Assembly: GCF_910592395.1 (NCBI RefSeq)
Contig: NC_088316.1
Location: 7,132,001-7,196,000 of the forward strand
DNA: 64,000 nt
Source of the DNA: Lineus longissimus
Taxonomy: Eukaryota > Nemertea > Pilidiophora > Heteronemertea > Lineidae
Direction: 5' to 3'
Shown: one piece after another, positions 31,482 to 43,400 of the stretch
Numbering within the stretch: the first letter of the stretch is position 1
How the letters are laid out: the number at the start of each line of letters is the position of its first letter
Notes under the pieces: generated by a model
The model's database searches: none
Seen by the model: the letters and a program-made list of their open reading frames with translations, nothing else
Told to the model about the DNA's origin: nothing
Program-made: the position numbers and the translations under genes

Positions 31482-32901
31482 CTTTCAAACAACTCCATAG
31501 AATTCTTTGATTCTCTTTTCCCGGAGATGTACCTCTTCTTTGTTTTCAATGAACTTGCGTGCATGTTCACCAATAAAAAGATCTTCATCCTTCCGTTGCC
31601 CCAAATCAGTTGCAATATTAACCTGTTTCAAAAAGGATTTTGAAGAAATTGTTTAAACATATGACAAAAATAGGAAATTGGGGTCCATTCAGAAACAATA
31701 ACATTTAAAGATTTCAAGGTTAGAATAAAAAAAGTATCAACCTGTGTTACAGTTTTCTCTATGGCAGCAGAGAAAAAGTTCCTATAACTTGGGGCAAGGA
31801 GGATACCGCGGTGACGTCACGGCTTTTCCAAGATGGCGCTGCAAACTCGATCCACGGCCAAGGGAAAATCAAGTCATCAAAAAAGTTAGATTTTTCGCAT
31901 CAAATCAGAGTTATTAGTACTTTTCTGCTATGAAATAAGTCTTCAGACAATAAGCTATCATTTGAATAATGAAAAGTGCTGTTTTGATGGGGAAAAATAG
32001 GGTTTTTAAAACCAAATAGCCGGGCACCGATCTTCCAAAATTAGCGATGGTTTCAAAACAGTCTCCCAGATATGGGGCAATCTCTTCATTATCATAATGG
32101 ATTTGGAGGCATGTTTACAGATTTTACAAGTTCGAGACCTGTAATACCTAAAACTCGCATAGATCCCCATAGATCCCCTCTATTTGTCGAGTTAGCGCCC
32201 CTGTAAGATCATGCATTTTCGGACACTAGAACGAAATCTTCCTGCAGATATCGCGGTTTCGGTGATGATTTAAGGAGAAATTGACTGTTCTTAGAGTTGT
32301 ATGGGACAGAAATGAGTTCATACTTCATGAATACATGAATATATTATGATATGGGCGGGCTTCTAAGTCAAAACAATAACAAACTCAACTGCATCTCTAC
32401 TGTATATTGCGTAGTGCATTGCCTAGTGTATTTCGTAGTGTATTTTAGCGGAGACATTATTTCCGCACTTTGGCCACGCCAAACGTCTTTTTTATTCGTG
32501 GAAGTTAATCTGCTCTGTAAATTTTATTTTACACAGGAAGAATCCATACTAGGTATTGCAATATTTCATGTCTATTGGTGTTTTTGTGTACAGGAGCGCA
32601 CCAGACAGTGAGACGTGGAGATGTGTTCAGTGCTGGTGCTGTCAGTAGACTGAATCTGATTGGCCATAGCGATCACTAATATGGGTCGGGATCACGTGAT
32701 GTGACGTCACCGCGGTATCCTCCTTGAACTTGGGGGTTCTTTACAGGAGGGAATCAAATATGAATAATTCAAGTTAAGAAATAAGTATATTAACCTGTGT
32801 GACAGTTTTTCCTCTTAAGGCAGCAGGCAGTTTGTACCGCAGTAGCAGGTCCCTCAGCAACTTGTGAAGTTCTCGTCTTGATACATGTATGAGCGGGCTC
32901 T
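31482..32901 (-). CDS. Unknown gene fragment: C-terminal exons, interrupted by a MITE
   Basis: An exon at about 32901-32797 (ctaccag| acceptor, CACACAG| donor) encodes SPLIHVSRRELHKLLRDLLL, then RYKLPAALRGKTVTQ. The exon at 31622-31482 (gaaacag| acceptor, TGA stop) encodes VNIATDLGQRKDEDLFIGEH, then ARKFIENKEEV and a charged end. They join in phase 0. Between them, about 31785-31742 holds a second copy of the first exon's 3' end (..AAIEKTVTQ|gttgat), whose 5' part is cut by the MITE at 31795. The helical, charged sequence is not one I recognise. It could be the end of a host gene or of another mobile-element gene. Confidence 0.45.
31795..32726. mobile_element. 932-bp MITE with perfect 9-bp target duplication
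   Basis: The ends are caaggaggataccgcggtga (then cgtcac) at 31795 and the exact complement ending at 32726, giving 26-bp perfect TIRs. The flanks are aacttgggg at 31786-31794 and again at 32727-32735, an exact 9-bp duplication. No coding capacity is visible inside. The 9-bp duplication fits MULE-type non-autonomous elements, but the TIR is unrelated to the MULE at 24198-30899. Confidence 0.92.
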
Positions 32902-33109
32902 GGTAGGGAGTTCAATGAGAAAAATGAAGATTGGAATTAAATATCAAATGAGATTTATTTTGAAAGAGGACACTTAGACGAAGCAATACCCACAAGAAAA
33001 TCGCCCCAGCGGTTCAGTCTCAGCGTGAGATTGAAGATTAAGACAATGGCCCGCCGAGGCCGTTAGACAAAAGGATTAATGCATTGGCATTGTTCTAGTG
33101 AATGGCACC

Positions 33110-33740
33110 CTTTTTAAGAGTAAAGGGGTCTATTTTGAAACTGCAAATACTGTAACAGCCATGTTTCTTGGTCTTTGATGGTAAAAATCGGCCATCTTGA
33201 AGAATTTCACCTGACGAATCTAAAAATCAACGTCAAATTTCATTTTGGGAAAGCAGGCGACCATTTTGACCGCCATTTTCCAATATGGCCGACAACCATT
33301 TCTAGAATGGCTACCATGATGGGCATTTCCATACCAGTCTCAACTAAATTCCTGTAAAATTGCCAAATAATAGCTTCTCATCTTGATAGTCATAGTCTAA
33401 GGATGTACTTCTACCGTGGAAAATGTCATCATGGCAGCCATTTTGAATGGCGGCCATCTTGAAAAATGGCAATACCGCTCGCCATAAGTTATACGGAAGT
33501 ATGTCATGTTTGGTATCAAAACGCAGGTAATCAAATACATGTACTGATAACAGATATGGAGTCTATTTTGGAAAAAAATGGCAGCCATTTTGAATGGCGG
33601 CCATCTTTAAAAATGGTGTCTACCGCAAAAATTGGTTGTATCAAAATACATCGAAATATGTCATGTTTGGTATCAAAATGAAGGTAATCAAATACTGATA
33701 ACAGATAAGGGAGAATATTATTAGTATGTATATGCACATT
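33110..33740. repeat. Tandem repeat of ~150 bp built on gccattttgaatggcggcc
   Basis: gcagccattttgaatggcgg starts copies near 33431 and 33581. Each is followed by a block ending ggtatcaaaa...ggtaatcaaatac...gataacagata. More diverged copies extend left to about 33180. A run of 23 C follows at 33760-33782. Confidence 0.65.
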
Positions 33741-33897
33741 TGCTCTGTTCTTAGGACAACCCCCCCCCCCCCCCCCCCCCCCAGTAGATATAGATAATAT
33801 ACAGCAAATACATTAGAGTACGCATTTTGACCCAATTTTTCTGGACCCGCTCCCTCCCCTTCCCTCCATCATCAAGTCCTTTTGAATGGCCTGCCAT

Positions 33898-36800
33898 CTA
33901 GAAATATTTCTTCTTATAAGCATCATAATGATCCTTAACATCACGTGTGGTGGCAGCAGTTGGTAGGCACCAAATCCTTAAGCTAGAGTCTCGTGGGACG
34001 ATATCCAGGTTGTCGGAAATGACGAAGATCGCATCAGTCTTCTCTATATTGGGTGGTTCAGGCCACTGAAAGTACTGGTGTCCAACCCGGTTGAGATACT
34101 TAACAGTCGCTGCCTCTGGATTAATTACCTCAGTCACTTGTCCCAGGTACCATGTGTCATTAAATGCCACATCAATGAACGTGTTTTGTGACCTCTCACT
34201 GAATGCAAACTTTGGGCCTTGTGGGGTAGATGCAACATCTGGTCTGGACTCTACCTTTCTGTGCTTAGTATTGGCTGCAACTGCAACATCATCAGGAACA
34301 TTCTTTTTTTCCCGCTTCCCTATGACAGACTTGGCTCTTTTTAGAAGATTTGCTGCAGCATTAGTTTTGGCTTGCGTCTCATGAATGGTTGGCTTTCTTT
34401 TAGGTTTGGTACTGTTTGCTTTCTTCGTACTTGTATTTTCCACAAGTTGCTTGGAAAGGAGTTCCTGTCGCTCAGCTTTGTCCCTCAGCAGCACAGCAGG
34501 CATACCATTCACATTGGGTGTTGAACTGCTTGTCTCGGACAAGATACCACTAGACAAGCCTACAGCAGATATCAAATTTTTGCAGAGTTCATCTATCCCA
34601 AAATTGGTGCCTCCGGAAGAAAATCGAAACAAAGATGCATGCTTGGTTTTTTCATTTTTATGTTTCAACTGTTGTTGCTGCCACCTGAGTTGAACTTTTA
34701 GGTTTTTCATCAATTTGTCTTTCTGTTTCATGGTCTTTGCATCCTTCAGCGGAGTCTTGATCTCCAAAGTGCTCCAAACGCCACCATTTTCTTCAATTCG
34801 TTCAATGAGGTCTTCTCTCGCTTTGGCAGCCTTGAGTAAACGTCGTTCTTTTTTTGCCTTGTTTTCTTCTAAGAACTGTCTACGTTCTGTCCGGACTTGT
34901 CTCTGACGTTCCCGGTTTCGTTTCCGTGTTTGGGGAGCACGGAGTGAACTGATGGCACGCACCATCAGTTCACTTCTCCTTGCATCTGGTAAGTTCTGGA
35001 AGTATTGCCAAGTTTTATTATTCCGGAAACAGACGGTCCCAGAAATGTGTGCTGCGGCACGCTGAGGTGCTCTGTTGACTTTGCGGTCAAGGTCACTGAA
35101 ATCCTTTTCCCCAATTCTATTTGTTGTAGGACAGGATTTTGTTTGTTCTAACAGTAGGGCAGAAGGTTCAGCATACAGTCCTCCAGGGAGCTGGTCTGCC
35201 AGTTGACGTTTTACCAATGTGTGCATGTGGAAACAGAGAATTTGCAGGCACTCTTTCGTCAGATCCTAAACATCTTGCGGCACTGGACGAAATAGTTCCT
35301 CAAAGACTTGGTCTTTATGACCCTGGAAATCAGGAAACAGGCATGATCCTTCAAGAAGATCTGAGGTATCCTTTGAAAATGCTTGAAGATAAATTTCCAA
35401 CTGAAGCCACTGTGCATTCAAGTCGAAAACATGCACCTAATCGCGTTCGATCACCCTCCACAATGGTTGGGTAATAAGGACGGCAACGATTCCCAGGGCT
35501 CGCAAGCCAGCAATGCAGACAGGTGAGTCGAAGCTGTCCTTAATACACAACAAGATTTTGTTTGTTCCATCAAGGGTATCAAGAAAGTTGACTATATGAT
35601 CTCGATGATAGTATATGCTAGCTCCATCAACAAACACTATGTTGAATCTATGACGAAGAAATGACAGAATGCGTTTTTTTCACCAAGACCTTCCAATGTT
35701 GCTCCCATTCTGCAAGGCGGCCGAAGCGCTGACTACCACTTACTGTCATCGTTTGCGAAATTTCAAAAATCAAATCGAATGTTCTAGAGTTTCCTTTGTT
35801 GAGTGCATATTCTGAAATCTTAACTGAGTCTGGCAATGCAATCTCTTCATAAATTTTCAGAGCCTTTGAAGCGGCGGTTCCAAGGTTGGCAAGGACATGA
35901 AGCCCACAGAACAGACCACTGACCTCAGTCAACTGACTTCTCTGATCCTCAGGTAATGTATCAAAGTCCTTCAAGTTTTTTTTCGAAGAGATTTTTTCGA
36001 AATTCCTCAAGTTTGTCCTTGAAAGCTCGGTTAACAACATGTCTGTCCGTCATAAGGTTCTTGATATTAACCATCGTTTGAGCAGTGGTTTCATTAACAA
36101 TCCCTATATCATCACTCATTGTCTCAGCTAGGTCCTGAAGGACCGAGGAGAATGTCTTTACAAAACTCTCCGAGTCTCCGCGAGTCATTTCCCGTATGCC
36201 CATTGACAAGATTTCCTTTTTTGTCGAAGTAGGCTGTAGTGTGTGCGAAGTTTGGAATGAGCCATACTCCCTGAACTTCTTCTTTGGCTCATCCAGGGAG
36301 AGTGTCATGTTTTCGTTTTGGACTAGTACATCTGCGACATGCATCTGTGCCACAGTTTCACATTCAGACTGGAAACCACTGACTGTGGTCTTACTAGGAA
36401 GTTCTTCAACTTCAAGATCTGTAAGACCATGCAAAACATCTCTTACCACACCACTACATTTAGCAACATCAACACCTGATGACAGTAAATTCATATAGAG
36501 TAGGCAAACATTTTCCTTATAAACTACATGACCATTGCGAACTTCAGTGGTCTTCACAATGTTGGCGCATTCATCACAATCCTTGTCCTTGGGTTCAGTA
36601 TGAGAAGACAAATCTTCCTCCAGGCTATTTTTCTCATCTTCCAGTACCCGTACAGAATCATTTAAATCAGCAATTTTGGAAGTTTTCAACTGACACTTGT
36701 CACAACGCAGTGAATTTACTTTCATTTTCCACTTTGACCTTTGCTTTAGAGCATTGTCTCTTTCCTTCTGCAAAGTAGCCATCTCCTGTTTTAAGTTTTC

Positions 36801-37991
36801 AAGTTCTTTGTTTTTCAATTCAAGACTATCCCTAGCTTTCTTTGCCCGCTGATCACATTTGTACACATTCTTTGTGTTATATCGACCTACCTTCTTTTGC
36901 ATTTTATCAACTTTTGCCACTGCACTCTGAATCTGATTTTGCAGAATAGGCAAGTGCACTCTACCCATTTCAAATTTGTGTTCTATTTCATCTAAATTAC
37001 TATCATTGACCACAGCTACCCTTCTAAAAGCATAACCTGCCAACTCTTTCAGCGTTGGGAAAACATTTTCACACTGTGTGCTTTGGTGAACTTTATCTTT
37101 GGTTACAGTAGATACAGGTTGTACAATGGGATTGTCATTAGTGTCAGAAGTCACATTTGTTCTTTCTCTCTTTTCAGTTTGATGTTTCGAAGCAGCCTTG
37201 GAAGGTGGCAAGTACTGACGTAGTAAGTATCGTTCCCGCTCCTCCTTGTTTCCTCGGATGTCTCGAAAATGTACGGAAATACTCTCCCACTGCAGGCGTA
37301 TACTTGCATGAGGAGGAGTTGACTCTAGGCTACATAACCGCTGCACCCAACATGCACTCTGAACATCACTGACACCTTTAGATTTCTTAAAAGCAAGTAA
37401 CTCCAGTATCATACCGTAGGTGCACTGAACCTGACCACTAGTAATGTCATCACTATGAAGCAACCAGTCCACAGTGACTCCAGCTCTTTCACAAATGTCT
37501 CCTACAATAAGCCTTTTCGGTTTCAAGAAGTCAGAAACCTCAGATAATTCAGAAAAGCGTTCTTTTCTAAAAGCCTTTTGTACATGATTCCTAATAAACC
37601 GTAAGAATGACGACATGTGGTCTGGAACACCAAGTCCTAACTTCTCAATGAAACGGGGTAAATCGTGTCGAAGATTCAGCCATTCAGATGATTCAATGAT
37701 TGGCTGGACAGGCAAAAAATCAGTAATGCTCCGATTATGTTTGGCAGCACTAGCCCGATATTTATGTTTTGCAGAAGCTTGGTGCTGCTTACTGTCATAG
37801 GCCCCCGAGTGAGAGATAATAAAGTCAACATTGCAATATGCACAGTGTGCATGGGACCTACCGTGACGGGATGGTTTTATACCAGGAAAGTCCTTCGTAT
37901 AAGATTCAATATAAACCTGGTGTGCTGCTTTCCGCTTCTTTCTTGGAGTTTCAACAATATCATCGTCACTATCATCTAAAGTTAGGTCCAT
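33898..37991 (-). pseudogene. Very large transposase-like reading frame with coiled coils and Tudor-like tail
   Basis: The frame covers about 1,360 codons from ATG at 37991 to the stop at 33898 if four lesions are discounted. Two are frameshifts at poly-A runs: A8 near 35975-35982 and A7 near 35679-35685. Two are TAG codons, near 35424 and 35268, in otherwise continuous frame. Parts in order: a BED-like finger (HCAYC...H...H, residues about 45-75), a coiled coil (about 320-460), LSLDEPKKK and LMTDRHVV, which match the first two acidic positions of a DDE core, then FCGLH (a C-x2-H motif as in hAT-like cores), the block AGLRALGIVAVLITQPLWRV, RQLADQLPGG, FSDLDRKV and FRNNKTW, a long basic coiled coil, and a Tudor-like tail (WYLGQVTEV...YFQWPEP). 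I recognise these blocks from a widespread, unnamed animal protein family. Its biochemical role is not known to me. Confidence 0.7.
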
Positions 37992-37999
37992 AGATCAAT

Positions 38000-38680
38000 C
38001 GACAGCATCCTCGGCACCCAGTGGTTTTCCATATGCTCCAGCTCTCGCTATTACAAACCCCTGGGGAAATCCATGCCCTTCAGACGGATTGTAGCGGTAG
38101 AAAAAAGCGCCCAATCAGAGCGTCGGTTGTATTTGAGTCTCGGAAATTCGTAAACCACGGACCCAGGAATTAATGCTCTCAGATGCACTATCAATTGTAT
38201 AGTCTTTTGCGCCATAGGGCTCGGGTCCGAGGTAGGTTAGTTAAATTTCCATGAAACGCGTATTTTCATTAGCTGCTATTTTTAGAACATCCGGGTATTT
38301 ATGAAAATTCTGAATTTTTCAGTGCTGTTCCTTCGTATTGCGCGCACCCCGCTGCAAATTTATTTCATTACTTAATTCAAACACAATTGCACGTCTACAC
38401 AATGTTTAACAGCATAGAATCGATGAAGTATAAAACGATTTAACGATAGGATTTCTTAAACTTTATTCATATACATTTTATTGTCATATAAAACACTATA
38501 TATACATACATTACGCACAGTGTATCAGGTTATCAGAACAGCCATCCTTCGCTGTCGATTCTAATGGATTTTCTCAGGGTTTTGTATGGGACGTAGGAGT
38601 ATCAAAAACCTGAAGCTCAGGATGGATCGACAGGAGCAGATCCGTCGGCAGAACCACGATTGCACTGTAAAAAAAGGTTG
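38000..38680. other. No gene seen; upstream of the large transposase-like frame
   Basis: About 700 bp without exon-like frames. It may hold the promoter of the minus-strand gene ending at 33898, but I see no convincing TATA or initiator arrangement. Confidence 0.35.
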
Positions 38681-38765
38681 GGTGAATATTACCCACGCAG
38701 AAGGGTAAATGGCTTGTCCCCAGTATTACGCACGTCACGCGGGTCTTCATTTCCTGCGGCAATGT

Positions 38766-39840
38766 ATAAATAGACCTCGGGATGATATGTAATTATTGCC
38801 TAGTTAGTAGGTAAGACGTCAATGACTTTGGGTCAAGTCTATGGGCGGTTATTACCGCAAATAAAGACAAACCAAAGCAAAGACACTTGTGTAGCATATC
38901 AAGGACACGTAGATTGATACTCCTGGGCGGTTATTACCGCAAATAAAGACAAACCAAAGCAAAGACACTTTTGTAGCATATCAAGGACACGTAGATTGAT
39001 ACTCCTATGTGTGCCACATCAAAGACATCTGAACCATACACCACGTCAAAGATAACGATGCGAAGTCAACAGACGGCGCCACTGTAGATTGCTGGCGGCC
39101 GTATGCCTGTTGACGTTGTTGTTATTCGCCACCTCTCTCCCCATTATTCCAACAACTTGTTGAAGGAGGTTGACACAGTTTTCTAACTTATCTCTATCCA
39201 TGGTTATGATATACTAGTATGATTGATGATGTTGAAAAGAAAGGGGATCTCAAAATACGACAGTCTACTACGAATAGATGCAATAGTGACATAACAACAC
39301 ATGTTCATTTTCCCGCTAGTCGCTTATATCAACAAAAACCTATAGTTATCGAAATCGTTTTTACTTTTCCCAAGACGGTGGCGCCGCCTGTTGACTTCGC
39401 ATCGTTATCTTTGACGTGGTGTATGGTCCAGAGAGGTATTGCGGTCATGTCTTATCTCTGCTGTGTATGGCTCATGAAAACAACTGTCTATCCCAGAGAG
39501 GTTGCGGTCTAGTTTTATCTATGCTGTATCAAACAAAAACAAAACATGCATTCCAGATGTCTTTGATGTGGCACACATAGGAGTATCAATATAGGTGTCC
39601 TTGATATGCTACACAAGTGTCTTTGCTTTGGTTTGTCTTTATTTGCGGTAATAACCGCCCAGGAGTATCAATCTACGTGTCCTTGATATGCTACACAAGT
39701 GTCTTTGCTTTGGTTTGTCTTTATTTGCGGTAATAACCGCCCAGGAGTATCAATATACGTGTCCTTGATATGCTACACAAGTGTCTTTGCTTTGGTTTGT
39801 CTTTATTTGCGGTAATAACCGCCCATACAAGTCCACCTGT
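38766..39840. repeat. Inverted repeat whose arms carry 2 and 3 copies of an ~85-bp tandem unit
   Basis: The unit gggcggttattaccgcaaat...gtagcatatcaaggacacgt occurs twice on the left (38845-39008) and three times, reversed, on the right (about 39585-39830). The inner arms also match: ccacgtcaaagataacgatg at 39041 against its complement near 39400. gcggttattaccgc is itself a hairpin. The spacer is about 290 bp. No gene is visible. Confidence 0.8.
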
Positions 39841-40480
39841 GTGCATGGGCTGATTTTACCCATACTCCCGAGTAAGAAGTTACTACCAGTCGGTGAAGAC
39901 CACCCATGGGCACGGTTTGATGTTACCTGAAGTCATGAAGAAGAAGTCTATACCTTTGGGTAAAGACCACTCGTGGGAATGGGTTAAGATGATCTGATGT
40001 TTCAGGTAAGAAATCAGTACCTTTTGGGTCATAAACACCCGTGGGTACGGGTTAATGTTACCCACAGTCCCCGAGGAAAAAGTCAGTATCTTCGGGTAAG
40101 GTCCACCCGCCGGCATAGGTAAAGGTTACCCCAAGTCCTGGGTTGTCATGGGTTCACTGCACCCATCGCCATGATATCCAGTAACTTGATACCGTGGGTT
40201 ATCTCCAACCACAAAGACGGTGTTTCTTTCCACATCAACCCCTGTGTAATGTTATCTTCACCCTTGGGAATGGGCTAGCAGTACATATTTGGGCTGGTTA
40301 ACGGCTTGTCCCCAGTATTACTCACCTCACGCGTGTAATTGTTACCCCTGGGAGTGGGTGAGCCATACTCGTTTAGGTAATGTGTTTTCCCTATATTAAA
40401 ATGGGTAGTAATTACCCATGGATATGAATGGGTAGTAATTACCCATGGATATGGGTGAAGAATGCCCATTGCATGGATTT
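39840..40480. repeat. Degenerate minisatellite of ~60 bp (accc/gggt rich)
   Basis: Repeated blocks combine gttacc, gaagaagt...tacctttgggta and accaccc.tgggna.ggg. The block ggcttgtccccagtattac at 40302 also occurs at 38711, outside the inverted repeat, so the two flanks are related. Confidence 0.6.
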
Positions 40481-40489
40481 AGGAACTGG

Positions 40490-43400
40490 TGCTCATTTTT
40501 GGCTCACCGTAGGGGAGTCTATGTAATACCGCAGTGTCCGTCGTCCGTCGTCGTCGTCCGTCGTCCGTCGTCTGTCGTCCGTCGTCCGTCGTCCGTCGTC
40601 GTATCCTATTTCAAAAAAAGTGGCACGTTTCTTAACCGCTAGGGCTATGAACTTGAAACTTTGTACACAGCACCCCCAAGGTCAGGTGACCTCTGACACT
40701 GAATTTCGGTCTGATGTGATTCTCAACTTGGCCACCAGGGGGCCAAATGTTGATATCTAAAAAGTGTGATATCTCGCTTATTAGACCATATCCACAACTC
40801 CGTGGATATGGTCTATTGTTTTTACTGAGCCGATCGCCAGGACCCGAGGGATGTGGTTTTCGACACGTATCTCCGAAACTGCCGCACGGAACGACCTGAA
40901 ATTTGGTTAGGTTACGTTTCATAACCTGCTAACGAACAACGTGTACTTTATTTTTGCAGCCGTTGCTTACTTTTTTAGTTTTCGAGTGATTTTTGATGAA
41001 AATCGCCGGTTCTGAACCGTTCCGGTAATAACACTGCCTCCCGCGTTTTTACCGATTAGGCAAGTTGCTCAACGTAGATCTGTCCCGACCTGAACAGGTG
41101 GGAGAATACCCGCTACATGGAAGAGCCAACAGACATTTTGTCTCCGCATTCTAGACTGGGTGAGTGTGAATTTTTCGTGATTGTAATCGCCCTCAAATTT
41201 GTGTTGAAACACTGCATCAGACAAAATTAACTCATCAGAGGTCAAGAAAAGGATCTTAAGAATATATATTCGCTGTTAGTTTGGGTGATTATAGGGAGCA
41301 CGTCCATTTTTTTAGGCAAACTTGTCATCCGAAAGTTTCCAGATCCCCGCAATGGCGGATATACATTCATCAAAAAAATTACGAATTCGGGCAAGTTTAA
41401 TCAAACTGTGCGCCTTAAACACCTAAGAATGTCTCAAAATCACCCAGACTCTACACATGAGATATACCCTCACTGAAAATAATTGCTGAAACCTCGCTTA
41501 ACGTGTCGCGAGTGCTGAAAGCAACAGTTTTGGAGATCGTTTTTCTGTACATCCTGCTCACTCCTGTAGAAATGTACAGTAAAGCACGTATACACGTGCA
41601 GTGTAAATGGACACACGAATGTATACACACCTTCTGAAAATATTGTCAGCAAAGGTGATAAGTGTTTGTTCTGAATTATGACAATGAAATTCATAGACTA
41701 TTAGCAGGTAGTCAGTGTCTGTTGGTCTGAATAATGAATGATAAAACTTCTGGTGAAGTTAAAATATTTCCTCGCTCTGTTTTACAGCCTGACGGGGATG
41801 ATCAGCATCTGTTCTGTTCTGCGACCGCATCAGTCACGGATATAGGAGCCTTGACCACGAGGAGCTGATGAGGCTAAGTCGTATAACCGTCTTAACCTTG
41901 ACATCGGTGCAGTGCTGAATTTGCCGTCCGAAGACAAACCAGTATAATATTCCAGCCGTATTTCGTTCTTTTTCACTGTAATACTTTTACTTCAAAAAGA
42001 CTGAATAAATAAACCTACTGTGGCAGTTAGTTTAAAAAGATATTATTGCATGTTACGTTTTTACTCTTAGTGCTGATCGGTCATACCCCTTGGGCCTGGC
42101 CGCAACCTTGCATACTGGTTGTCTCGATGCCGTATGCTATGACCATGTATATATCTACTGGACTGGTTTGTTGCACCATGTCGAAGGAATTTTATGTAGA
42201 GATCAAGACACTTCCCTCGCATCACAATCTACACCTCAAAAGAATGGTTGTAAAAATCCTTGCCATGAATCCCGGTTGCCCCTATGTTGTGACCATGCAT
42301 GCATCAATGGCCTGGGATGTCGCAACCTACACTTCAAAGGAATGCGAAGTCTAAATCACATTTATTTTTTGTCCCCAGGTTGTGACTTTCCTAACAGCAA
42401 TTGCAGACCATATCCCTGGTGATAGTGTTTTGTCATCTTAAAAATGAGCACCAGGACAAAGCACCAAAAACCTGCCACTTAAGATCAGATCAGAAGTTAC
42501 CTACGTGGTGCCAGTACCCACAAGTGCATGATTGACACCTAGATCATTTGAAGAAAAAATTGGCAGCAGAACCATGTGTGCATGGAGGGAGGTATTATAA
42601 TATAAATACTGTGGAGACGCTATGTATTATTGGTCGTCCCAACATTGGGAGCTTTCATCCCCACCAGCCATATCGGATGGCCAACTGGTTTCCCTCGCTC
42701 GACCAGAAAACTCATCAAAAGATACGAAAGATGTTGAGATTCAGATTACATTTGCTTGTTGTCTGCTGGATTCTGACCATCCATGCTGAGTTGTTGCAGT
42801 CCCAGAACCATCGCTAATTCTAGTATTTATGATGCACCTACTGTCACAACCTAATTCAGCTGGTTATTCAGGTTATCTGGTTATATCCTGGTGCAAACCT
42901 AATTTCTCAACATGACAAAATACTTTCACCAGGGATATTATGGTCTGCAATTTGCTGTTAGGCGAATTGCCCGATACTAGTTAGTGACTTGTTTTCGATG
43001 AAACTTGTGTTGTAGGTACTCATAGCAAATATACATCTTATATCATACGGGTTTTTAATTTGACCTACTTTTCAAGTTCACAGAGGTCATATGGCGTGTA
43101 AACTATGGCACGTTTCTTAACCACTAAAGCTATGAACTTGAAACTTAGTACATATAACCCCCTATATCACATAGCCTCTGGTGCTGAATTTCAGTTTGAT
43201 CTGATCCTCAACTTTGCCACCAGGGGGCCAAAAGTGGAAATCTAAAAAGTGTTATATCTCGCTTATAAGTGACTTGTTTTCGATAAAATTTTTATGGTAG
43301 GTACTCTTAGGAAGAATACATCACATATCATACGGGTTTTCAATTTGACCTACTTTATAAGGTCACAGAGGTCATATGGCGTAAATTGGCCGTTAGAGTG

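Noticed and set aside
38840-39840. CRISPR-like array
   Set aside because: Adjacent 85-bp repeats are direct tandem units without unique spacers and lie in an animal-type genome context.
42046-42422. Two overlapping plus-strand frames of about 100 codons, one cysteine-rich, one with a hydrophobic start
   Set aside because: They lie in the family A repeat region, have no recognisable domain and no supporting splice structure.
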